A DNA stretch of 64,000 nt. Origin: Blastobasis lacticolella. Its lineage: Eukaryota > Arthropoda > Insecta > Lepidoptera > Blastobasidae. The notes below the pieces were generated by a model. The model saw only the letters and a program-made list of their open reading frames with translations. It made no database searches and was not told the DNA's origin. The stretch covers positions 3,510,026 to 3,574,025 of the forward strand of contig LR990061.1 of the NCBI GenBank assembly GCA_905147135.1, read 5' to 3'. The position numbers and the translations under genes are program-made. Numbering within the stretch: position 1 is the stretch's first letter; every line of letters starts with the position of its first letter. Below are positions 10,921-22,583 of the stretch, piece after piece.

Positions 10921-12629
10921 CTACATTACTTTAAAACTCAAATATAATATTCCTATCTGTAAACAAACTGATACTTCAGCTGTCACATCGACCAGACATT
11001 CTTTTTTTTATGTTTAAGTTTTCATGTGATATCACAGTGATATTTCCAGCATTTTACTGTGTGGGACGTTTATTTTCGAAATAAGTACAAATACATAAAA
11101 GCGGCACGAAAACAGTAATATTTTGAGTTTCTCAAGCATGTATGGCCGAGTTTAGAGCAGGTAAGTTGCTGTTTGATTTGGAAGATGTACAGCAAAGATT
11201 GTAACGGTACGTAACATGTATTCAGATAGATTTTGAAAATATTGAAAGAAATGTGATCTTTTGGAAATCATTTGAATTTAAGTGAAATTAATGTATTTTG
11301 TAGTACTTATTGTTTACATTTATTTGAGGTCACAAAATTAACCGATAAATATTATGGTAGCTTTGTTCGTTTTGTATTTTTGATATTTGTTGTTTGACAG
11401 TATCTAGATCTATATCCAGGCACAGTGCAATGTACCTAAGGCTATTCGGTGCTGGTGTAATGAAACCCTGCTGACCCTCGGTCAGAGAAACTTGAGAAAT
11501 CTATTTTTAATTTCGGAAATCGTAGTAAATCATTATCACTGGTTGGTCAAACAGTGACACAGAGAGACAGAACATTGCTAAGAGATTGACATTACAACGT
11601 TATCAGTGTTACGGTTAATAAATTAATTAGGATATACATATACAAGATTATTATTTCTATATCCAACACTTCCCTTAAACTTATTATTTCAGCAATTTAT
11701 CTATATTGTGACAGTTGAAGTAGGTACTCAGTTTGACATTAGGATTGTTTAGATATTGATTAAAACAGTCATGTATCTAATAAAACTCCCATTTGTTCCA
11801 TTTGCTTCGAGTAGACATTATGACAATTTTGCTTTCCCTATATGTTACCTATCTATGGTCTTCAGGAGCTCCAGCAACATGTGGAGCGTTCAAAAGATTG
11901 CGCGCGTTATTTTCTGACAGCTTATTTCAATAGACGAAAAAACGGAATAGCGAGGTTCATAATAATTGTAGAGTGAGCGAACAGGGAATATTTTTGATTT
12001 GTGTCTAGTCTGTTATGTGTCTTTGCCAGTGTCTACTGGTAGCCAGATTATATAAATTACTAAAAAAATCTACCATAAATATTTAAAAATCTACAAAAAA
12101 ATTCTACCATAAATATTTAATAATTTCACCTGGCAAGTGCGTTTTGACAAATGTCAAAGACACAAATACGTAAGAGTGGGTTACTAAAGCCCGCGGGGAC
12201 TATACTAGCGACAAATCCCGGTTCAGCCGCTAGCGATAAATCTGTTAGAAAAAAGTCGAATTAAATTCTGTATGGCGGTAAGTCAATTGTACACGAACAA
12301 GAAGAACTACGATCCATGGCCATGAAGTAAGCTTTGGGCAATTGTTCGTCTATTTTATACTGAACGGAAAATTGTGGTGGATAAGATTGAGTGCAATTTT
12401 CTGTGCACTGTAGCGGGTACTTAAACAAAACATCTATATCAGCGTTAGACTCTAGCCACCGAATTTTTGCACTGTAGAATTTGTGCTCTATGTTACGGAA
12501 TCATTAAAAGTTTGTCTAACTCGACAAGTAAGTCGGACTGAAATGTTTTGATTCTAATGTAGGAGAGCTGTGCCCCCTCATCCTACCTACCTTAGGGGGC
12601 CTACCTAGGGAGCAAAATTTGCAGTGTGG
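10921..12629. other. AT-rich intergenic DNA
   Basis: No exon, RNA gene or clear repeat seen. Several AT-rich stretches are present, such as the doubled CTACCATAAATATTTAA near 12,070 and 12,105. Confidence 0.35.
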
Positions 12630-12700
12630 TGTCCAACAGAGTAAAATAGCATCGCCGTCCACACTAAGAGGTGTCGTAAAAGGCGACTTATTTCAGAGGT
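12630..12700 (+). repeat. Fragment of the GTGGTGTCC repeat
   Basis: GTGTGGTGTCCAACAGAGTA then GAGGTGTCGTAAAAGGCGAC, the same phrases as at 6712-6940 and 21,642-21,895. Truncated on both sides. Confidence 0.55.
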
Positions 12701-12967
12701 AGGGCTTACTTTTCCAAGCTTCAGGTTTTTACCTACCTTATATATACTCTTGCAAGCTAGCGAGTGGAGGGGAATAAAAAGTAAGCCTAAATTCGTCCTC
12801 AGGTTCTAAATTATCTGCGTAATGCACCAGTCAAATTAGGAGGAAAGATTCGGACTGTTGGTAAAAAGAAACGAGTAATTAACCCGCTATTACGACATGT
12901 GGGAGTATTACCATCCTAAAAATTCAATTCCCCGAATAATGGAGCAGCCACTCTATGTGTGCCGATT

Positions 12968-13098
12968 GTCATAGAAACGCGGTGGCCAAAACTGGAACTG
13001 CGGAAAAATAACGACACTTACTTTTGAAATGTATTTGAACTGACATGTCAATCCTAAAAACAGCGCCGCCGGTACCAGGTCTGATAAGTTTGTGGCAC
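12968..13098 (-). mobile_element. MITE family C, inverted copy
   Basis: Ends on the + strand with AGGTCTGATAAGTTTGTGGC ACT, the reverse complement of the family terminus. Internal GACATGTCAATCCTAAAAAC and GGTGGCCAAAACTGGAACTG are also found at 61,533-61,665. Confidence 0.65.
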
Positions 13099-13102
13099 TG
13101 CA

Positions 13103-13262
13103 CAGCGCAGGCGCGGCGCCGCGCTCACGCCGGCCTGAGCGCGGCCTGAGCGCGGCGTGAGCGCGGCCTGAGCGCGGCGCGATGCTGGCGCGTTGCCTAG
13201 GCAACTATCGCACCGCGCTCGCGCCACGCTCGCGCCGAGCTTTGTTTGTGTCAGGGCCTTTA
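13103..13262 (-). mobile_element. GC-rich TIR element (MITE), copy 2
   Basis: CpG-dense block with repeated CTGAGCGCGG units, the palindrome GTTGCCTAGGCAAC, then GCGCCGAGCTTTGTTTGTGT and GGGCCTTTAG. The latter is the inverted form of the start of the copy at 9262. It directly abuts the MITE C copy at 12,968-13,098. Confidence 0.55.
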
Positions 13263-13683
13263 GACGACAAGTTAAGATATTTCTAACAAGAAAAGTCTTT
13301 GCACCAAAACCAATCTTAGTCACTCTCAACTGTTTGACACTGATTTTGTGACTTAGGATGCTTACGCCAACTTAAGATACGCGTAATTTTATTGCAATCG
13401 AGCACTTATATCAAATTTCAGCGTATAAATATCGTATATATGATCGTCCTTAATCGATAAGTATGCGGACAAGCGCAAACTAATAGCCAAGCTTATGGTA
13501 GAAAAACAAACACAGCATATCATTGACTATTGGAAGTAAAGCGATATTCACGATATTCATTTAAAATGTGGCGCACGGCTTCGACGCTGCGGATGATAAA
13601 TATCTGGATTCGGCTAAGCAGGAACATTAACTAAAATATTTTTTAACCCGGACACAAAAATATACCCAAGTAAAAAAACCTTC

Positions 13684-13740
13684 CCTCTTCTAGGAGAGGC
13701 CCTTAGTCCTGTAGTGGACTGTGATGATGATGATGACGCA
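13684..13740 (+). repeat. Retroelement 3' tail with (GATGAT)n
   Basis: GAGAGGCCCTTAGTCCTGTA then GTGGACTGTGATGATGATGA. It is the same tail as that of the repeat at 21,642-21,895 (there CCTAAGTCCTGCAGTGGACT). Confidence 0.5.
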
Positions 13741-13962
13741 GAAAGAGGAATGTAAGTCATCATCAGGTGAAATGGCGGTCAGGCTTGCCAAAAATACTAA
13801 ATAAATAAACTAACTTTATTTACCAATCTGTTTCGAAACGGATCGGACCGAAACCTTGATATAAATTCGAAATCCACCCAAGCTAATTATTTTTTTATGT
13901 AATAGACACGCATGTCTCCAGACGCTAATAAAATAAATGGACAAAAATCTAGAATTATAAGC

Positions 13963-14078
13963 CTATCCAGCAGTCGCCATTCTCTCTCCCATAGTTAGTA
14001 TTTTCACCGGACAGTATCGCATCTGTCGGACGTCGTCGGACAACTTCGTGTGTTTCCGTGCGTAGGCGGTAGGGGGAG
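13963..14078 (-). CDS. Candidate exon, unknown protein
   Basis: On the - strand, after a pyrimidine-rich stretch ending CCCCCAG, a 36-codon frame runs to TAG at 13,965-13,963. It has a plausible composition (TAYARKHTKLSDDVRQMRYC and ILTMGERMATAG). A donor-like CCG|GTGAAA inside would allow a shorter internal exon. An AATAAA lies about 145 bp downstream on the - strand. GC content is above that of the neighbours. I do not recognise the protein, and a chance frame is quite possible. Confidence 0.2.
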
Positions 14079-14199
14079 GCTGGGGGAGGCTGGGGTGGCT
14101 GATCTAATAAATGGCTATTATATTTTGATATCGATACCACGCTTAGTTCACCCCGGGCTGGCCTGATATCGGTGACATTAGTTTTTCCGCTAAGCAACA

Positions 14200-15260
14200 A
14201 ACTTTGTTGTGTAGAACACTGTAACTATGTGAAAATCCTAGTTGTGTTTTGCCTTGAAAGCTAATGGAATCACAGGCATGAATCACTAATAGGACGATAC
14301 TATGTCGTGAGACATTTCAGCTTAGATTTCAGGGGAGACCATGATGATATGGAAGATATGGAGGGGTACAAACTTCAGAGTAGAGTCAAATACATACCTA
14401 CAAAATATATTTATGGTATATATTTTTCTTCTATCACGCGTTCACTAGACACCATATACGATCACTCCGAGCATTTGTCAAGACTAATTAATTGCGAATC
14501 GAATAAGCCCAAACTCGATGGGTTTATCTTGAGTAGGTAGGTACACCACTCCAGGTTAAAAACTTTTCAACACGAAACAAACGAGCCCATACACGAGGGG
14601 CTTATCATTTTAGTTTAGGAGTGCTGATAGACACCTTTCGTCTCCACCATCAGATCAACTAGATGATATCTTTTTAATGCTATACGGCAAACAAACAGGG
14701 TGGAAAGTGATCACTTATAGACATCAGCAACACCAGAAGAGTTACCGATGCGTTACCATATGCTATATTTACCATAACATTGCTATATTACGGATTACCG
14801 AATGTACATAAGTAGATACCTATGCAAAATGTCAGTTCAAGTTCAGTCGGAAACCGGGAAGTGAGACAATTGAACTTGCAATATTTGATTACATACAGAT
14901 ACCGAGCCAGGTAAACCTGAATAGAAAAACTTGTAAAATACACCCAATCCACACTTTATTTGTATGAAAGCAGATCAGTGGACGAGCATTAAAACTTTAG
15001 CGCACCCTTAGGAGCGTAACACCGAATCCAATTCCGACTGTAGTAAGGGTCTAGCGCTTGCACGTAAAACCTTTGATGTTTCAAATGCGGGTAGAGACTT
15101 ATAAAGTGGGTGGGGAGTAGATATCTACCCCCAGATTAACTGAGAAGTTTGTCAAATTATTTTGGTTTATGATGCTGTATTCTGAGCTACTATGATCATA
15201 TAATGAGGCATAGGGATGACAATCTTTTGACGACCTGAGTGGATCAATGGTCAACATTTC
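14200..15260. other. Intergenic DNA with repeat scraps
   Basis: Holds short remnants only: a CAGGCATGAATCAC stretch near 14,275 and a GGTGGAAAGTGATCACTTAT remnant of the ATGGAAAGTGGTC family near 14,700. No gene seen. Confidence 0.35.
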
Positions 15261-15264
15261 AGGT

Positions 15265-15420
15265 CACACAATTGGCCGGTCTGCCACGCAAGAGGTCCCG
15301 GGTTCGATTCCCGGCCGGGCAGAAATTGAAATGATGAATTTTAATTGCTGTTACGGGTTCTGTGTATAATAAGTAAGTATTTAAACCGTCAACACAATGT
15401 AATTCACAATAATGCTTCGT
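15265..15420 (+). repeat. SINE family B (tRNA-like head, GGTTCGATTCC)
   Basis: Head with GTCTGCCACGCAAGAGGTCC and the B box GGGTTCGATTCCCGGCCGGG, then GCAGAAATTGAAATGATGAA and TTTTAATTGCTGTTAC. Other copies: 41,945-42,118 (-), 51,060-51,200 (-), and a piece at 16,405-16,462 (-). The body differs from SINE A, so it is a separate family. Confidence 0.75.
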
Positions 15421-15811
15421 CCAAAATGCGGGTAGTCAATGAGGGTAGTCAATAATGTAACGTCAAAGAAATGGGAAAAAGAAAAACCAGCAACACAACC
15501 AAAATAACCTACATAAGTCACCAGACATCGTGAAAGAACGACAAAAGTATTTAAAAGTATTTAAGTAATATATCAGTTATCTAGCACCCATAGTACAAGC
15601 TTTGTTTAGTTTTGGGCTCGATGGCGCTGTGTGAATTTGTCCACGAATATTTATTATTATGTTATTTATTAATAATCTTGAGAAACTGATCATCGTTGGC
15701 AACACAGAGGGCAAAAGACTTAGGGGCCGCTCACCAACAAGATGGTCTGACCAACTGAAAGATGCACAAAAACCATAGAAATATACATCTAGAAGCGGTT
15801 GAAGGAACAAA

Positions 15812-16005
15812 CTGCTGTTTATTGGAATTAGTGCATGTGTTTCCTAAGCAACTCGGCATTCTTAGATTGTAAAGTAACGACCATTAGTATGCATGGCCGA
15901 AACGTCACTGAGACGACGTTGGAGCTCCATTGTAGTTTTAGCTCCAATGAAGTGGTCTCAGTGCCTTTGTACAAAGACTTTGTACTGTCCATATATAGAA
16001 GTATT
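15812..16005 (+). repeat. Two-copy hairpin repeat E, copy 2
   Basis: Same order of modules as 10,733-10,920, with an inserted CAAAGACTTTGTAC near the end. Same orientation, about 5 kb away. Confidence 0.65.
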
Positions 16006-16404
16006 TGACTAGACTTTGACAGAAGTCAGACAGAATCCGGGCACTGGATTGGTGACTGTTTCAAACTTCGAACTCGTTACGTTACTATAGATATTCTGTG
16101 CTTTGAGGCTAATCTAACTTTAACCTAATGAGGTCGCCACTCGTTAGGTGTTCCTTCTAATACCGTTGGCGAAGCGTGGTTGATCAAGGTCTCACACTGG
16201 GAGCCCGAGACTGAAGTCTTGGGAGCTGATTGGCACCCCGTCACGGCATATTATTATTATCTAGGTCGCTGTTCAAATAATCTGCAATCGATGTTTAAGG
16301 CCAGTGATGATGACGATGATTATAGCGTGCTGTGCTTTCTTCTCATTGACGAAGTATCTAATTCTTATGAAAATCAGGTTTTAGACTTCGTGTTTTCGTG
16401 TTGA

Positions 16405-16462
16405 GGACTCAAACGGGACCTCTGCGTGGCAGACCGACTAATCAACTAAACCACTCTGGTCC
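16405..16462 (-). repeat. SINE family B, fragment
   Basis: GGGACCTCTGCGTGGCAGAC and AATCAACTAAACCACTC match the reverse complement of the SINE B head. The rest of the SINE is missing. Confidence 0.5.
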
Positions 16463-16979
16463 TAGCAGCAACGTTTATACGTTAAGAACGTAGCGATCAC
16501 AGTAGGGCCCTCCCATAAGTAATTACAATACAGGACGCGAAGAGTCCAGAGCAGGCAGCAGGGAAGCTGGGGGAAGCATAGCTAGTTTATGAGGCCATAA
16601 ACAGAGAGTGCCTCCGTAATGCTCGAAAGCATTACCTACGCCCGTAACGGCTGTATCGACGCGAATTTGCTTTGATAGAGGACTAGGGAACTGTCCCGGC
16701 TTCGCTCAAGGCGTCGAGTTCGTCAATTTGGTAATGGCTAATCGCAGGTCGATCAAGTTTGACACGTTTTCTGTTTAAATAAAAAATCAATCAAATTCGA
16801 TTGGCCATTGATCGGAGTTACAATCGTAGCTCGATTCGATTGTGTGATAAAACGGTTTTCTCCTCTATTTGACAAGGGTCTTCATTGCGGACAATTTAGT
16901 TTACGTAATTAAATAAAGAAAAGCAAATCAATCGTGCGAATTTCTGATGTGTGTCGCTCCACTGTATTTATCTGTCAAA

Positions 16980-17052
16980 TCCTTGATCATGGTCAAGGGG
17001 GACTCGGGCCCTCGTGCGCGAGAGCACAACCGGAACATTAATTCCAAGATTA
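16980..17052 (+). repeat. SINE family A, 3' tail fragment
   Basis: Contains TTGATCATGGTCAAGGGGGA, CTCGTGCGCGAGAGCACAAC and ACATTAATTCCAAGAT, the distal module of SINE A (compare 54,070-54,235). It touches the 3' end of the LINE fragment that follows. Confidence 0.6.
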
Positions 17053-17054
17053 TT

Positions 17055-17570
17055 CGTCGTCGTCATCGTCCTAGCGCTTATCCCGGCCTCTGCCAGGGTC
17101 CGCTTTCCTACTCAATCTTCTCCACTTTGCCTGGTCTTCGGCATCCTCGCGTCGTAAGCCGTTGGCTCTCGCATTCGACTCAGCGATGTCAATCCATCGC
17201 TGCTTGGGCCGCCCACGGGGCCTCTTTCCTGATACCGGTAGATTCAGGCACCTATTTCCCACGTATCCCTGAGGCTTACGCAACACCTGACCAAACCAGC
17301 GCAGACGAGCCTTCTCGATCTTATGATATCCTTCGAGCCAAGGCTGCCACGGATGTACTTGTTACGTACTCGATCGAGTTTCGTCAGCGTTGGCCATATC
17401 TCGCAGCCATAGAGCATCACCTGTCTAATTTTACTCTTGTATATAAGCCCTTTGAGCTTTAAAGGGATTTTAGGGTCACAGGTGACTGCAGTGAGTTCCC
17501 GCCATTTGACCCAAGCTGCAGAGATTAGGGTCTTGACATCGGGTCCGATATCGCCGGACTCGTGCATCAC
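17055..17570 (-). pseudogene. RTE-like non-LTR retrotransposon ORF2 C-terminus, broken
   Basis: On the - strand one frame reads HESGDIGPDVKTLISAAWVK ... LKLKGLIYKSKIRQVMLYGC ... LDRVRNKYIRG. After a frame change it continues as GNRCLNLPVSGKRPRGRPKQ, RWIDIAESNARANG and AKWRRLSRKADPG, ending in a (GAC/GAT)n tail. The order 'LxGCExW ... RxRNxYIRG ... RGRPKxRWxDI' is typical of the C-terminal end of endonuclease/RT proteins of RTE-type LINEs. Segments between these blocks are missing, so it cannot be functional. A 3'-end fragment of the same element is at 50,009-50,185. The clade name is tentative. Confidence 0.7.
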
Positions 17571-17839
17571 GGATCCGAGGTATTTAAATTTATCTGTTCT
17601 ATTGACAGTTTCGGTATCTACAACGCCAAGATGATTATTTTTTATAATCGTGCAAATATCACGTTCATTTGCTCAGTCTCTTGGTAGGTAGATTTTAGAA
17701 GGCACCAAGGAGAGCGTCGATTGAGAGTCGATTCGATTACAACTCGATTGCGTTTACCTACAAGTTTTTGCAGAATACCCAATTTGTCTCGAGTTGTAAT
17801 CTACCTACAATCGAATCTCAATTGAATTATGAGATAACT

Positions 17840-18340
17840 AAAAATAGCCTTGAGCGCGACGTACCTTTATGATTTGTTTTCCCGACGTTTCGGTAGGGTT
17901 ACACCCACCGTTGTCACGAGACGACTTCCGTGGGAGGTGACGGCTACGGTGATGTGCTGGTAGACTCCTACCCTCACATAAAATTGTCAATTTGTTGTTG
18001 ATTCGGAACTGCACGACACACAACACTCACGATATCCACGGATGCGTCCGACGATAACTCTTGTGTCTTACGGTTATTTATTTTGCACACCACTGGATTC
18101 CACGACGCCGAAAGCTTATATCCATCTTCCCGATTGAAAGTTTTGTACTTTTTAATTTCAATCGCTTCCCGAACCATACGTGGATAATATTGCCGGTCAG
18201 TGGAGAGGACATTAGGCGCATGCAGTTCTATCCAGTGGTTTGGGCCTGAGTTGAGCAGGTGGTCTGCTATGGCAGATTTATTCGTCTGGTGGTCTAATAT
18301 AATAATATGTGTAAAGAACGCGAGTTTAGTTTGAAACAAA
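17840..18340 (-). pseudogene. Penelope-like element: C-terminal endonuclease fragment and 3' region
   Basis: The - strand frame 18,339-17,974 reads KSAIADHLLNSG, then HWIELHAPNVLSTDRQYYPR, MVREAIEIKKY and FNREDGYKLSASWNPV. 'KSAxAxH', 'REAIEI' and 'FNREDGYxLSxxWxPV' are the usual end of the GIY-YIG endonuclease that follows the reverse transcriptase in Penelope-like elements. The downstream segment (17,840-17,970) with CTACCGAAACGTCGGG on the - strand would be the element's 3' region. The RT domain is absent, so this is a 5'-truncated, dead copy. Confidence 0.8.
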
Positions 18341-18530
18341 TAATAGCCTTGAGGTTGGTACCAATCAGGCCGAAATATGTATATGGATTATTTTAATTGA
18401 TATGTCACAGTGTACACATGTACCTGTAGTACCTACATAAAACTATCCAGGACATGATAATTATAATCTGAACGCCTGGATGGCTAGACAGACATGTTCA
18501 TCTTCAACCGCATTGCCACTTACTATCAGT

Positions 18531-18676
18531 GGCCCTAGCACAAGTATGTCCGCGACAAAGCTCGCGCTGCGAGAGAGCGTTTGTCTCTTTCTCTCAATAC
18601 TAAGACGAAAGAGATAGTAATAAATATGTCGCGCTTATTCTCGCTTAACGCGCGCGAGAGCAACTTGTGCTAGGCC
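18531..18676 (+). mobile_element. Short TIR element (MITE), GGCCCTAGCACAAG termini
   Basis: Left terminus GGCCCTAGCACAAG (18,531) and right terminus CTTGTGCTAGGCC (18,664-18,676) are near-perfect inverted repeats. The inside is GA/TC-rich (GACGAAAGAGATAGTAATAA, CTCTTTCTCTCAATAC). A diverged relative is at 52,104-52,225. No protein is coded. A target duplication is not clear. Confidence 0.65.
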
Positions 18677-18679
18677 TAC

Positions 18680-20645
18680 TGGTCAGATAACGGTCAAATG
18701 TCTGGCTATCTCTTATAAAAAAAAATGTTCGTTATCAAAACCATCGTAGGCCATATCCTGATTACTATAAGTTCATATAACCTACCCTGGTTTATATATG
18801 AGACAGTTAAATGTACTTTGAACCCATGTGTAGATATTTAAAACATACAAAATACCTCGAAAGATCAAAAGCCATAATTTATGATTTTATGAAATTGTTT
18901 GACATTTATATTTTTAGTTAATTGACATAAGTATGGAATTTGACATTGTTATTATTTTTATATTTTTGGTAATGAATTTAAATAGATATGGAATTGTGAA
19001 ATCTAAAAAGATATGGAATTGTAAATTCTGAAATAAATGATTATTTATTATTTATTTATTTAATAGACATCTCTTTAGATTCAGGCAACGCATTGGTAGC
19101 GCCCCGATGTTGCTGATGTCGCGGTGACCATTTTTCATCAGTTAGTCCGGTTGTCTGTCTGCCAAATGTCATAAAAAAACAAAGGTGGATCGTCCGTCCT
19201 TGTTTATCCCTCACCTATAACAAACTTAATTATTTCACAATATAAATAACCATTCGGTAGTATCCGCCAAGAATCCGACGCTTAATGGATTGAAGACAGA
19301 CGATCGTCAAAGGCACTAATCTGGCTGTAAATGTTAATTGTCTGTTTGTTCGTAGCTTTTAGAGTGTACCAGGTGATTGTAGACACCTACCTGTTTGTTC
19401 AGAATATAACTGAGAGTAATTTCATCTGTTTATGTTATTATTACTCTTAAGAAGACTTTTTTTATGTTAAACGGTAAAAGTACAAATAGGCAAGCGATCC
19501 TAAGGCTGCCAGAGCTGGAACACTATATACTATATTTAAATCAGTACGGTTAGCCTGGGGTATTCTATGTAAGGTTCTGAAAGGTAACTTCTGCTGTAAT
19601 AATAATAACAATTATGCGAATGGGGATAAAAATACAAAAAACTACTTTTTTCACCGATAACAGAGAATACATTAAGTCCTAGTTACAAAAAAAATCATTT
19701 TCATTATTCTTCTAGCCTATCTACATAGCTAGAAAATAATGACCTATTTAATTTCTTACATCTTCATTTTTCAAGCCATTCTTCTACAAGCTCTCTTCTG
19801 CTCTCTCTCTACAATCTAATCACGAAACCACCACATAAAGACCCTTATATTCTCTATTATTTATTTATACCCTCCAAAGTGCGCTTCCAACTATTTTTCA
19901 TAGCGCCATGCACCGTGAACGCATCACGGTCAATTTGGCCCGTAGCCCGTGCCCGCGTGAACGCAGAACACTGAACACAGGCTGTGACCAAGTGAGCACT
20001 ATGATCAGCCCGCGAATAATTGCCCAATCGAAGGTTCCGTACGGATGAGCATTGGACAGCAGCGGAGCGTCGGCAGTGGGAGGGTTAGGTGGTTTTCGTT
20101 GGGTTTTAGAAATTCTACGCTTTCCTCATAAATTTTATCCTTTATTTTACGCTATATATAACACGGCAAAATTTGTGGGGTCTTGCCATGTAGAATACTT
20201 ACGGTTATTAGGATTCCTTTTCAAACAACTGTTCAGCTCGTTAAAACATTCATTTTAAATGTTAATGCAATATTTTTTATAGGATTTCTGGATTTTATTT
20301 CCTTGTTTTTAGCCCTTAACGCTCTAATGGCTGGAAAGTGAGAGAATATCTTTTAAAAGAAAAAATACATGTGCGAACTATGTTCTATAAATGCTTTGAT
20401 TCAAATCGAATTTAGATAAGAGTATTTCTTTTGAGGAAATTATCTCTCTTTTCTTAAATACCCAATTGGAAAAGGTAATATTGGGTTTTACTATAACCTT
20501 AAGGGCAGTGAGTGGGTGTCTGAATTCTTACCTCTGTAACTCGTTGTTTTTTGATAGAACAGGCTCCAGGACGTTTCAATGCCGCAATGGGGGCAAATTT
20601 ACTTTACAAAATTATCTAATCTTTGTTGTATTTTTTCTTTATGTT
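18680..20645. other. AT-rich intergenic DNA
   Basis: No supported gene. A GC-richer patch at about 19,900-20,060 contains CCGTGAACGCATCACGG, a near-palindrome. It could be a regulatory region, but nothing ties it to a gene. Confidence 0.3.
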
Positions 20646-20649
20646 ACTC

Positions 20650-20925
20650 ATTAACAAACGAGTAGACAGTCCACCTGGTGGTAAGTGGTAACTATCGGCC
20701 ATTACATCTACAAATCATACATTTAGGTTGCAGTAACAAAAATGCACAACTGCAGGTGCGTTGTCACTGTGAGGCATTATGCCTATAATTCCGCTGACTA
20801 CCTTATCTTTCAAACTGGAACACAACAATGCAAGCATTGCTGCTTGGCAGTAGTAATAGATAAAGCGGTGGTACTCACCCAGGCGGACTCCTCAGGCTTG
20901 ACAGAGATCACCTGATATATAGGAA
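20650..20925 (-). repeat. Dispersed repeat with GTCCGCCTGGGTGAGTAC module
   Basis: Reverse-strand member of the family at 6000-6310: ACGAGTAGACAGTCCACCTG, GAGGCATTATGCC, CAACAATGCAAGCATTGCTG, GGTACTCACCCAGGCGGACT. Full module order is conserved. Confidence 0.6.
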
Positions 20926-20954
20926 TCGTATCTAAAATATGTATATATTTTTTT

Positions 20955-21065
20955 CATGTATGACAAGACAGGCATTTGACCGCCATCTCACCTGTTGGCA
21001 AGTGACGATGCGGCCGAAGATGGAGCATGCCTATCTTGGAACAGCCTATTCACTGTAGCACTCTA
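20955..21065 (+). repeat. GACCGCCATCTCACC repeat, copy
   Basis: GGCATTTGACCGCCATCTCA, GGCCGAAGATGGAGCATGCC and AACAGCCTATTCACT. Close copies follow at 22,030-22,140 and 22,268-22,400, and one lies at 43,975-44,095. Confidence 0.6.
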
Positions 21066-21169
21066 TTCAACACTTCATCCAGCTCACAATCTTATAGTAT
21101 AGTATTTTACCTAGACGATTAATGCTATTTTTGTTGCTTGTCTGACTCATGTTTATCTTTTTCTCTTTC

Positions 21170-21290
21170 TAGACAAGGGCTGCCTAGAAGAAATCGCTTG
21201 TAGCGATAAGGCCGCCCTTGCCCACAATGTTTGAAAAGAAATGTAAATATTTTTTTTGTATGCAATGAAAAGTATATCTATCTATCTCAC
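21170..21290 (+). repeat. LINE 3'-end repeat, copy 2
   Basis: GCTGCCTAGAAGAAATCGCT, TGTAGCGATAAGGCCGCCCT and a T-rich end, the + strand version of the repeat at 4457. It ends in a short ATCTATCT run. Confidence 0.6.
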
Positions 21291-21641
21291 AACTTTATAC
21301 AAACGTTTTGTAACCACTTGTTATTTATGGAAGCTACAATTCAATTAGTCTTTACCGTTCTGTAGACTGTCTTGAGCTGTTGATATATCAGTCAGTCAGG
21401 TTTTATGTTTGGACAGCAAATGTCAGTTTCGCTTGGGGGTAAGCGGGCACGTGACATTTTCAACTGAAATGGGGATAGCATAATGATAATTCGAGCCCTG
21501 AGGCCTAAATAGGACATCTTCCAGCATGCAGTAACTGTTATCTAATTGTCTCACATCCCTCAAAGGACACGCAAGAGTTCGTTATTATGGGTAAGTAAGT
21601 CCTTTTATTACTTACTTAAAAAAGTAAGTACTTGTATTTGG

Positions 21642-21895
21642 CCGTGTGGTGTCCGACAGAGTAGGATAGCACCAACCACTTACACTCGTGGGTGTTGTAC
21701 AAGGCGACTAATGTTTTCGAGGCAAAATATCAAGAGTCTCCGTAGTCTGGAAAATGGGCAGCAGCATTTTCCATTGTTATATTTAAACACTGCGATCTCC
21801 AACCCGCCTGCCAAGCGTGGAGATTATGGCAATACCGGCCCCTTTCGTGGGAGAGGCCCTAAGTCCTGCAGTGGACTGTTACAGGCTGTGATGAA
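21642..21895 (+). repeat. GTGGTGTCC repeat with TGATGA tail (best copy)
   Basis: Modules in order: GTGTGGTGTCCGACAGAGTA, ACTCGTGGGTGTTGTACAAG, GAGTCTCCGTAGTCTGG, CTGCCAAGCGTGGAGATTAT, CCTAAGTCCTGCAGTGGACT and GGCTGTGATGA. It has no tRNA-like boxes, so I call it a non-autonomous retroelement of unknown parent. Partial copies lie at 6712-6940, 42,640-42,800 and 50,220-50,325. Confidence 0.6.
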
Positions 21896-22029
21896 GTACT
21901 TTTATTTTAGTTGTAGTGGCCATTCAGGCGACTGAATTTGTTGCTAAGATCATCGCTCAATCTAGACACAGATCGTCCCACTACTTTCGCCCAAACGTGG
22001 CCTCGAATCCAGGGCACGTTGCTTGGCGT

Positions 22030-22400
22030 TAATACATTTACCCCATCGGTTAACGGTGGTAAGCGACGATGCGGCCGAAGATGGAGCTCGCCTGTCTAGG
22101 AACAGCCTATTTATTAAAGCCTTAAAGGCTTCCAGATTACAATATTGGGGCCTGACACGTTGCCTGCGAGTGTATTTATTTGTGATTGCAAACAGCGACT
22201 TGTTCCATTCCTTAGGCGTAGGAATGGAAAAATAAATTTGGACTGGAATTTTTTTTTTTTTTTAGACTATCCAGGCATTTGACCGCCATCTCACCTGGTG
22301 GTAAGTGACGATGTGGTCGAAGATGGAGCATGCCTGTCTAGTAACAGCCTATTCACTCTAGCCCTGAAGGCGTCCAGATTATAGTGATCAGGGAACACAC
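22030..22400 (+). repeat. Two successive copies of the GACCGCCATCTCACC repeat
   Basis: The first (about 22,050-22,140) and the second (22,268-22,400) both contain AAGATGGAGC and AACAGCCTATT followed by a GCGTCCAGATTA or CTTCCAGATTA end. They are separated by a T-run at 22,250-22,264. Confidence 0.55.
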
Positions 22401-22583
22401 TCGAACCCCCTTAGGTCGAAGTATAATTTAAGTTTGGATACGGCCTCTAAAGCTCTTCGGTATGATTTGTTTGCTGTCGGTACTCGCGCTAACCATGCAT
22501 AGGCGTGAAACCCAACGCACAGCTTTACATCAATCTTATCTGAAACACCACTGAAAATAAACTACTGAAAGTAGAATATAGTA

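Noticed and set aside
16947..17462. 171-codon + strand frame
   Set aside because: It is the antisense of the RTE-like ORF2 fragment, whose - strand reading gives recognisable protein words.
17840..17970. Hammerhead ribozyme in the Penelope-like 3' region
   Set aside because: A CCGAAACG word is present on the - strand, but I cannot find the CTGATGA core at the right distance.
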